This document shows, piece by piece, positions 58,853 to 64,000 of a DNA stretch of 64,000 nt (position 1 is its first letter; every line of letters starts with the position of its first letter). The translations under genes were made by a program, and so were the position numbers. This DNA is from Halopenitus salinus (GTDB lineage Archaea; Halobacteriota; Halobacteria; Halobacteriales; Haloferacaceae): assembly GCF_042662125.1 (NCBI RefSeq), contig NZ_JBHSXL010000003.1, positions 124,001 to 188,000 of the forward strand, in the 5' to 3' direction. The notes under the pieces were generated by a model. The model made no database searches. It worked only from the letters and a program-made list of their open reading frames with translations, and was not told where the DNA came from.

Positions 58853-59434
58853 GTGTCGGGGATCTCGAGACGGAACGCGAGCGACCGGATCGTGACGGAC
58901 GAGATCGGGAGGGACGAGACGGTGACCGAGAACCGAACCGCCGCCGACGATCCGGACGCCCCGATCGTCGCGTTGGACACGAGCGTGCTGATGGCGCCGG
59001 TCGAGGCGAACGTTCGCCTCTTCGAGGAGCTCGATCGGCTTCTCGGAACCCACCGAACGGTCGTCCCGGCGGCGGTACGCTCCGAGCTCGATCGCCTCGC
59101 GGACGGGAGCGGAACCGAGGCGACCGCCGCGGCCGTCGGCGCCGACCTGGCCCGACGGGCCGACCCGATCGAGGTCGACGACACGAGTTCCACGACGGGG
59201 ACCGGAGAGACGACGCAGACGAGGATGGAGGCGGAGGAGATGAGACGGACGACGGAGGAATCGGGCGGTTCGGCGAACGAATACGCCGACGACGTGCTGG
59301 TCGCGCTCGCGGAACGGGGCGCGGTCACGTACGTCGCGACGAACGATCGACCCCTCAGAGACCGGATCCTGGCGCGGGACGTACCAGTAATCGGTTTAAG
59401 GGGTCAGAACGCACTGGCGATAACGGAACCATAG
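58853..59434 (+). CDS. PIN-domain protein (Fcf1/VapC-like nuclease)
   Basis: 193 residues from a GTG two bases after the aIF2 gamma stop; a later GTG at 58922 would give 170 residues. PIN acidic residues are seen at 'VALDTSVLM', 'RSELDRLADG' and 'EYADDVLVAL', with 'VATNDRPLRDRI' at the end. An acidic insert in the middle is a haloarchaeal addition. The family cleaves RNA in pre-rRNA processing or toxin systems; adjacency to translation genes favours rRNA processing (inference). No antitoxin gene is present. Confidence 0.82.
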   Translation: MSGISRRNASDRIVTDEIGRDETVTENRTAADDPDAPIVALDTSVLMAPVEANVRLFEELDRLLGTHRTVVPAAVRSELDRLADGSGTEATAAAVGADLARRADPIEVDDTSSTTGTGETTQTRMEAEEMRRTTEESGGSANEYADDVLVALAERGAVTYVATNDRPLRDRILARDVPVIGLRGQNALAITEP

Positions 59435-59441
59435 CGCACGC

Positions 59442-60026
59442 ATGTACAAGCGAGTACGACTCACAGATACGGTCGAAGTGCCGCCGAAACACCTGGCGGA
59501 CGTGTCCGAGACGCGGGTGAAGGCCCTGTTGCAGGACAAACTGGAGGGACGAATGGACGAGGACGTCGGCAGCGTCGTGAGCGTCATCGACGTTCACGAC
59601 ATCGGCGACGGGGCGGTGTTGCCGAACCGCCCCGGCGTCTACTACGAGGTCGAGTTCGACGCGCTCACCTACGATCCCGGGATGCAGGAGGTCGTCGACG
59701 GCACCGTCGTCGAGACGGTCGAGTTCGGCGCCTTCGTCGGGATCGGGCCGGTCGATGGGCTCTTGCACGTCTCCCAGATCACGGACGAGTACCTCAACTT
59801 CGACGGGGCCAACCAGCAGCTGGCCTCCTCGGATTCGGACAAGACGCTCGGCGTCGACGACGCCGTTCGCGTCCGGATCGTCACGAAGAGCATCGACGAG
59901 CGCAACCCGCGCGACTCGAAGATCGGCCTCACCGCCAAACAGCCGGGGCTCGGCAAACACGAGTGGCTCGAGTCCGAGCGTCGACGCCGCGAACAGCAGG
60001 GTGAAGGCGTCGTGGAGGAGGACTGA
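59442..60026 (+). CDS. rpo7: RNA polymerase subunit Rpo7 (E')
   Basis: 194 residues. 'MYKRVRLTDTVEVPPKHLADVSETRVKALLQDKLEGRMDEDVGSVVSVIDVHDIGDGAVLPNRPGVYYEVEFDALTYDPGMQEVVDGTVVETVEFGAFVGIGPVDGLLHVSQITDEYLNFD' contains the tip domain and the S1 RNA-binding domain. With Rpo4 it forms the polymerase stalk. The next gene starts on its last base (ATG overlaps TGA), indicating coupled translation. Confidence 0.96.
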   Translation: MYKRVRLTDTVEVPPKHLADVSETRVKALLQDKLEGRMDEDVGSVVSVIDVHDIGDGAVLPNRPGVYYEVEFDALTYDPGMQEVVDGTVVETVEFGAFVGIGPVDGLLHVSQITDEYLNFDGANQQLASSDSDKTLGVDDAVRVRIVTKSIDERNPRDSKIGLTAKQPGLGKHEWLESERRRREQQGEGVVEED

Positions 60027-60223
60027 TGGCCGAGGACCGCCTCGCGTGTCGGGAGTGTCACTACGTCAACGATCCCGACTCCCAGACGTGTGCGCTCTGT
60101 GGCTCCTCCTCGCTGACCGAGGACTGGGCGGGCTACGTAATCATCACCCACCCCGAGGACAGCCAGATCGCCGAGGAGATGAACGTCACGGAGCCCGGCT
60201 CCTACGCGTTGAAGGTCAGATAG
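60026..60223 (+). CDS. spt4: transcription elongation factor Spt4
   Basis: 65 residues. The zinc finger is 'CRECHYVNDPDSQTCALCGS' (C-x2-C ... C-x2-C), the rest forms the Spt5-binding face. Spt4 pairs with Spt5 to clamp the polymerase. It overlaps the stop of rpo7 by one base. Confidence 0.96.
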   Translation: MAEDRLACRECHYVNDPDSQTCALCGSSSLTEDWAGYVIITHPEDSQIAEEMNVTEPGSYALKVR

Positions 60224-60256
60224 CGTTCCGGACGTCCACGGGACGGATCCACCCCG

Positions 60257-60853
60257 ATGCTACGACTTCCCAGGGAGCTTCGAGACGCGTTCAAGGAGCC
60301 GCTGGGTCCGGTGACGACCGACGCCGACGATCTCTTAGAACGCATTGCGGAGACGCGTGCGATCTACGCCGACGGAAAGCGAGGAGCGGCTGCCCCGCTC
60401 GTCGCCGTCGGCGACGTCGTCACCTACCACCTCATGAACGCGGGGCGAAACCCGGACGTCGCCCTCGTCGACGGCCGAACGGAGCGGGAGGCTGTCGACG
60501 CGGAGATCGCTCGAGCGCTCGCGGCGAGCGACGATCGCCGGATCGCGGTCGAGAACCCGCCCGGCGAGCTCTCCCGCGAGCTGCTCGCCGCCCTGATGGA
60601 GGCCATCGAGGATCCGGATCCGACCGTCATCGAGGTCGACGGCGAGGAGGACCTGGCGGCGCTTCCGGCCCTCGCGGCGGCGCCGCTCGGCTCGAGCGTC
60701 GTCTACGGCCAGCCCGGAGAGGGGATGGTCCACGCGCCGGTCACGGAGACGACCCAACGCGATGCCCGCGAGCTGCTGGGCCAGTTCGAGGGCGACGTCG
60801 AGCGGGCCTTCGAGATACTGGGCGTGGACTCGGGATCGTCGGAAAACGAGTGA
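60257..60853 (+). CDS. GTP-dependent dephospho-CoA kinase
   Basis: 198 residues of the DUF359 family: 'LRLPRELRDAFKEPLGPV', 'APLVAVGDVVTYHLMNAGRNPDVALVDGRTERE' and 'VENPPGELSRELL', with the helical end 'VYGQPGEGMVHAPVTETTQRDARELLGQFEGDVERAF'. The archaeal enzyme phosphorylates dephospho-CoA with GTP, the last step of CoA synthesis. It lies at the end of the rpo7-spt4 cluster. Confidence 0.92.
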   Translation: MLRLPRELRDAFKEPLGPVTTDADDLLERIAETRAIYADGKRGAAAPLVAVGDVVTYHLMNAGRNPDVALVDGRTEREAVDAEIARALAASDDRRIAVENPPGELSRELLAALMEAIEDPDPTVIEVDGEEDLAALPALAAAPLGSSVVYGQPGEGMVHAPVTETTQRDARELLGQFEGDVERAFEILGVDSGSSENE

Positions 60854-60882
60854 CGACCCGGTTCGCCGCGGACGATCCGACC

Positions 60883-60977
60883 ACGTTCGAGACGGCGGCC
60901 ACGGGCTACGTTCGAGACAGTGGCCACGGGCTACGTTCGAGACAGTGGCTATGGACTACTTTCGAGACAGTAGCTCC
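60883..60977. repeat. 25-bp tandem repeat array, four copies
   Basis: Units start at 60883, 60908, 60933 and 60958; the core of each contains ttcgagac and ggctatgg/ggccacgg. Copy 4 covers the last codons and stop of the DUF7126-like gene, so the array looks like an outward expansion of its 3' end into the convergent intergenic space. Confidence 0.9.
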
Positions 60978-61297
60978 GTCGCCACCACGTCCGGTTCCAT
61001 CAGGTCCGGATCGACCGCGAGGTCGGCGATCCCTGAGAGGAACTCCGGTAGCGACCGGTCGACGTAGGCGACCGCCTTCAACTCGGGGTTCAGCTCCTTG
61101 GCCACCGCGATCCCGGTCGCCTCCTCGACGTCCGTGATCACGAGGAGTTCTGCGGTCTCGATGCCGGCGTCCCGCAGCGTGTCCGCCGAAACGACGCCTC
61201 GGATGCGTTTGACCTCCGCGCCGCGATCCTCGAAGGCCGACTCGAGGTCGTGTTCGTCCGGACCCGCGAGAACCACGCGGGGGACAACCACCACCAT
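60956..61297 (-). CDS. DUF7126-like protein
   Basis: 113 residues from the ATG at 61297, which overlaps the guaAb stop (ATGA). 'MVVVVPRVVLAGPDEHDLESAFEDRGAEVKRIRGVVSADTLRDAGIETAELLVITDVEEATGIAVAKELNPELKAVAYVDRSLPEFLSGIADLAVDPDLMEPDVVATELLSRK' forms an alpha/beta domain with a Rossmann-like order. Members sit with guaA in haloarchaea. Function unknown; the coupling suggests a link with nucleotide synthesis. Its last residues are read from a tandem repeat. Confidence 0.8.
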   Translation of the reverse strand: MVVVVPRVVLAGPDEHDLESAFEDRGAEVKRIRGVVSADTLRDAGIETAELLVITDVEEATGIAVAKELNPELKAVAYVDRSLPEFLSGIADLAVDPDLMEPDVVATELLSRK

Positions 61298-62214
61298 CAC
61301 TCGTACTCGATCGTCGCCGGCGGCTTGTGGGTCACGTCGTAGACCACGCGGGCGACGTCGTCGTTCTCTCCGGTGATGCGGCTCTGGATGCGCTGGAGGG
61401 TGCTCCAGTCGATCTCCTGGGCCCTCGCGGTCATCCCGTCGCGGCTCTCGACGGAGCGGACGGCGACGATCCAGCCGTGGACGCGGTTGTCCCCCTTCAC
61501 GCCGGTACCCTTGCCGATCACGGCGGCGAACGCCTGCCAGGGGTCGTACTCCTCGAGTTCGTCCTCGACCACGTGACACGCCTCGCGGGCGACGTCCGCC
61601 TTCTCCGGGGTGACCTCGCCGATCACCCGGACGGCGAGTCCGGGGCCGGGGAAGGGCATTCGCTCCGAGATGATCTCCTCGAGCCCGAGCGCGCGGGCGA
61701 CCTCGCGGACCTCGTCCTTGTAGAGGTCGCGGACCGGCTCGACGATCGTCTCGAAGTCGATGATCTCCGGCAGCCCGCCGACGTTGTGGTGGGACTTGAT
61801 CCCGCCCTCGCTTTCGATACGGTCGGGGTAGATCGTCCCCTGGACGAGGACGTCGGCGTCGACGTCACGCGCCTCGCGTTCGAACTCGCGGATGAACTGA
61901 TCGCCGATGACTTCGCGTTTCTCCTCGGGGTCGGTGACGCCCGCCAGCCGATCGAAGTAGCGGTCGGCCGCCTCGATCACCCGAAGCGACTCCATGAACG
62001 AGAACGTCTCGCGGATCTCCTCGGTCTCCCCCTTGCGCATCAACCCGGTGTCGACGTAGACCGGCGTGAGCTGGTCCCCGACCGCCTCGTAAGCGAGCGC
62101 CGCCGCGACCGAGGAGTCGACGCCGCCAGAGAGGGCGATGACCGCGTTCGAGTCGCCGATCTGGTCGTCGATCCGCGCCACCGCCTCCTCGATGAACTCG
62201 TCGGTGTCGACCAT
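61297..62214 (-). CDS. guaAb: GMP synthase ATP-pyrophosphatase subunit
   Basis: 305 residues. The P-loop of the N-type ATP pyrophosphatase is 'ALSGGVDSSVAAALAY', and the dimerisation domain ends 'HGWIVAVRSVESRDGMTARAQEIDW' and 'YDVTHKPPATIEYE'. It aminates XMP to GMP together with the separate GuaAa glutaminase (archaea keep them apart). The start overlaps the pyrG stop by one base. Confidence 0.96.
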   Translation of the reverse strand: MVDTDEFIEEAVARIDDQIGDSNAVIALSGGVDSSVAAALAYEAVGDQLTPVYVDTGLMRKGETEEIRETFSFMESLRVIEAADRYFDRLAGVTDPEEKREVIGDQFIREFEREARDVDADVLVQGTIYPDRIESEGGIKSHHNVGGLPEIIDFETIVEPVRDLYKDEVREVARALGLEEIISERMPFPGPGLAVRVIGEVTPEKADVAREACHVVEDELEEYDPWQAFAAVIGKGTGVKGDNRVHGWIVAVRSVESRDGMTARAQEIDWSTLQRIQSRITGENDDVARVVYDVTHKPPATIEYE

Positions 62215-63881
62215 TATGCGGTCACCCCCTCGTCGGCCTGCGGTCCGTCCGGCTCCCCGCGGGCCTCCTCGAGTACGCGCTCGACGAACGCCACGAACGG
62301 CGGGCTCGCCCTGTCCGGCCGCGACCGGAACTCGGGGTGGTACTGGGTCCCGAGGAAGAACGGGTGGTCCTCGCGTTCGAGGATCTCCATGCGGTTGTCC
62401 GCGCGTCCCGAAAAGCGCAGGTCGTCGGACTCCAGTCGATCGATGTACTCGGGGTTCACCTCGTAGCGATGGCGGTGACGTTCGGTACAGGAGTCGTCCC
62501 CGTAGATGTCGTAGGCGAGCGTTCCGGGGTCGATCGCCGTCTCGTGGGCGCCGAGGCGCATCGTGCCGCCCATGTCCTCGGTCTCGTACTGCTCGGGCAA
62601 CAGGTCGATGACCGGGTGGGGCGTGTCGGGGTCGAGTTCGGCCGAGTGGGCCGCCTCGAGCCCGAGGACGTTGCGCGCGTGCTCGACGACCGCCAGCTGG
62701 AAGCCGAGACAGAGCCCGAGGAAGGGGACGTCGTTTCGGCGTGCATAGCGGATCGCCTCGATCTTGCCGTCCGTCCCGCGGGATCCGAACCCGCCCGGAA
62801 CGACGATGCCGTCGGCCTCCGCGAGCCGTTGTTCGTGTTCTTCGGCCATCTCGTCGGCGTCGACCCACAGCACGTTCACCTCCGTCTCCGTGTGGATCCC
62901 GGCGTGTTTGAGCGCCTCGTGGATCGACATGTAGGCGTCCTCGAGCGCGTACTTCCCGACGAGCGCGACGTCGATCTCCTCGTCTCGATCCCGGGTGACG
63001 AGCTCGCGCCACCGCGTCGAGCGTTCGGGCTTCGGGAGGGCCTCGTCGTCGATGTCGAGTCGGGACATCACGTACTCGTCGAGCCCCTCGTCCTCGACCA
63101 TCAGGGGGACGTGGTAGACGTCCTCGACGTCGGGGTTCGAGAAGACGGCCTCGGTGGGAACGTCACAGAACAGCGCGATCTTCTCTTTGACCTCGGGATC
63201 GAGGGGGTCCTCACACCGTCCGACCAGAACGTCGGGCTGGAGGCCGATCGACCGAAGCTCCTTGACCGAGTGCTGGGTGGGCTTCGTCTTCTGTTCGCCG
63301 TTCTTCGAGTAGGGAACGAGCGTGACGTGGGTGAAGAGGACGTCCTCGTCGTCCTCCTCCTGGGAGAACTGCCGGAGCGCCTCGAGGAACGGCATCGACT
63401 CGATGTCCCCGACGGTTCCACCGATCTCGACGATACAGACGTCGGTCCCCTCCGCCGCCTCGCGGATCCGGCGTTTGATGTCGTCTGTGATGTGCGGGAT
63501 GATCTGGACCGTCTTGCCCAGGTAGTCGCCGGCGCGCTCGTTCTCGATGACGTGTTTGTAGGTCTTGCCCGTCGTGACGTTGTGATCGAAGGTCATGTCG
63601 ACACCGAGGAACCGCTCGTAGTTCCCCAGGTCCAGATCGACTTCGCCCCCGTCTTTGAGCACGTACACCTCGCCGTGCTCGTAGGGGTTCATCGTTCCGG
63701 CGTCGACGTTCAGATAGGGATCGATCTTCACGGCGGTCACGTCGAACCCCGCGTTCGAGAGGAGTCGGCCGGTGCTGGCGGCGGTGATTCCCTTCCCCAG
63801 CCCGGACATGACACCTCCGGTGACGAATACGAACTTCCGGCCAAGCGAGGGGTCATACCCCGTGTCGGGATCCGTCGGCAT
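62214..63881 (-). CDS. pyrG: CTP synthase
   Basis: 555 residues. The N-terminal synthetase domain opens 'KFVFVTGGVMSGLGKGITAAS' and includes 'CIVEIGGTVGDIESMPFLEALRQF'; the C-terminal glutaminase has the triad Cys in 'FLGLCLGFQ' and the conserved 'GTQYHPEFRSRP'. It converts UTP to CTP with glutamine. It is the first gene of pyrG-guaAb-DUF7126, transcribed leftwards; an accgttta TATA-like element about 26 bases upstream of its ATG supports the start. Confidence 0.97.
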   Translation of the reverse strand: MPTDPDTGYDPSLGRKFVFVTGGVMSGLGKGITAASTGRLLSNAGFDVTAVKIDPYLNVDAGTMNPYEHGEVYVLKDGGEVDLDLGNYERFLGVDMTFDHNVTTGKTYKHVIENERAGDYLGKTVQIIPHITDDIKRRIREAAEGTDVCIVEIGGTVGDIESMPFLEALRQFSQEEDDEDVLFTHVTLVPYSKNGEQKTKPTQHSVKELRSIGLQPDVLVGRCEDPLDPEVKEKIALFCDVPTEAVFSNPDVEDVYHVPLMVEDEGLDEYVMSRLDIDDEALPKPERSTRWRELVTRDRDEEIDVALVGKYALEDAYMSIHEALKHAGIHTETEVNVLWVDADEMAEEHEQRLAEADGIVVPGGFGSRGTDGKIEAIRYARRNDVPFLGLCLGFQLAVVEHARNVLGLEAAHSAELDPDTPHPVIDLLPEQYETEDMGGTMRLGAHETAIDPGTLAYDIYGDDSCTERHRHRYEVNPEYIDRLESDDLRFSGRADNRMEILEREDHPFFLGTQYHPEFRSRPDRASPPFVAFVERVLEEARGEPDGPQADEGVTA

Positions 63882-63962
63882 ACCGACCGTGCGCGAGCGT
63901 TCGCCTAAACGGTTTCGGGACCGACGACGACTGCGAGGTCCTCACACGCGTTGGGTCGCCCT

Positions 63963-64000
63963 CGTTCAGCCCCCGACGTCCCCGTTCAGCCTCCGAGCGT
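63963..64000. repeat. 20-bp tandem repeat running to the edge
   Basis: cgttcagcccccgacgtccc (63963-63982) is followed by cgttcagcctccgagcgt (63983-64000). The array may continue outside the window. It lies upstream of pyrG's promoter. Confidence 0.65.

Noticed and set aside
58853..59434. PIN gene as the toxin of a toxin-antitoxin pair
   Set aside because: No small antitoxin gene adjoins it, and it lies in a conserved translation/transcription cluster.
60883..60977. regular repeats considered as a CRISPR array
   Set aside because: Units are directly adjacent with no spacers and no cas genes are present.
63905..64000. end of another minus-strand gene upstream of pyrG
   Set aside because: The only frame ending near 63908 hits another stop within about 25 codons and runs through the repeat; the region reads better as the pyrG promoter.

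Overview
The window is chromosomal DNA from an extremely halophilic archaeon (class Halobacteria; a Halorubrum- or Haloferax-like genus would fit, but the genus cannot be fixed from the sequence alone). The evidence is very high GC, proteins rich in Asp and Glu, archaeal information-processing genes (P-stalk ribosomal proteins, aIF2 gamma, Rpo7, Spt4, FEN1, RqcH, Elp3, cofactor F420 synthesis), haloarchaeal DUF families, a PGF-CTERM surface protein, and many TATA boxes placed about 25-28 bases before a start codon, which is typical of leaderless haloarchaeal transcripts. Nearly all of the DNA is coding, and no insertion sequence, prophage or CRISPR array was found.

Layout. 1-5.1 kb: the 3' end of a RimK-type ATP-grasp/protease fusion, an MBL-fold hydrolase, an eIF2B-like protein, two small haloarchaeal genes and an isopropylmalate/tartrate dehydrogenase-family gene. 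5.2-10.2 kb: a complete sugar-type ABC importer (lipoprotein, two permeases, ATPase). 10.3-13.6 kb: two convergent, highly divergent group II chaperonin (thermosome-like) paralogues. 13.7-31.5 kb: housekeeping genes (zinc ribbon, IscA/ErpA, ferredoxin, PLP sulfur enzyme, RqcH, CBS, Elp3, S1-OB-DHH RecJ-like protein, methyltransferase, Yip1, FEN1, GNAT, membrane-fused spermidine synthase, HisD, geranylgeranyl-reductase family). 31.6-35 kb: ribosomal stalk genes L1-L10-P1, with a strong leader hairpin, and L11. 35-44 kb: YchF-type GTPase, a permuted DNA methyltransferase, a tungsten aldehyde oxidoreductase, cobyrinate diamide synthase, a small protein with an ArsA/Get3 ATPase, and CstA. 44-48.5 kb: small haloarchaeal genes, tRNA-Gly(GCC) and CofH.

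48.5-55 kb is the accessory part: two overlapping genes for secreted surface proteins (a beta-helix protein whose middle is strikingly AT-rich, and a PKD/PGF-CTERM protein), a leaderless winged-helix regulator, a DUF7504-like gene pair, and the largest gene-poor gaps. 55-64 kb returns to core genes: a YdjM-like membrane protein, HTH, DUF5810/DUF5809, then aIF2 gamma-PIN-Rpo7-Spt4-dephospho-CoA kinase on the plus strand, facing pyrG-guaAb-DUF7126 on the minus strand.

The most unusual items are the divergent chaperonin pair (one member has lost the conserved Asp of the N-D-G loop), the AT-rich surface-protein operon, the near absence of CTAG outside that island together with an orphan permuted methyltransferase, and a recurring pattern of short tandem duplications (16-25 bp units) in intergenic regions and at gene ends.
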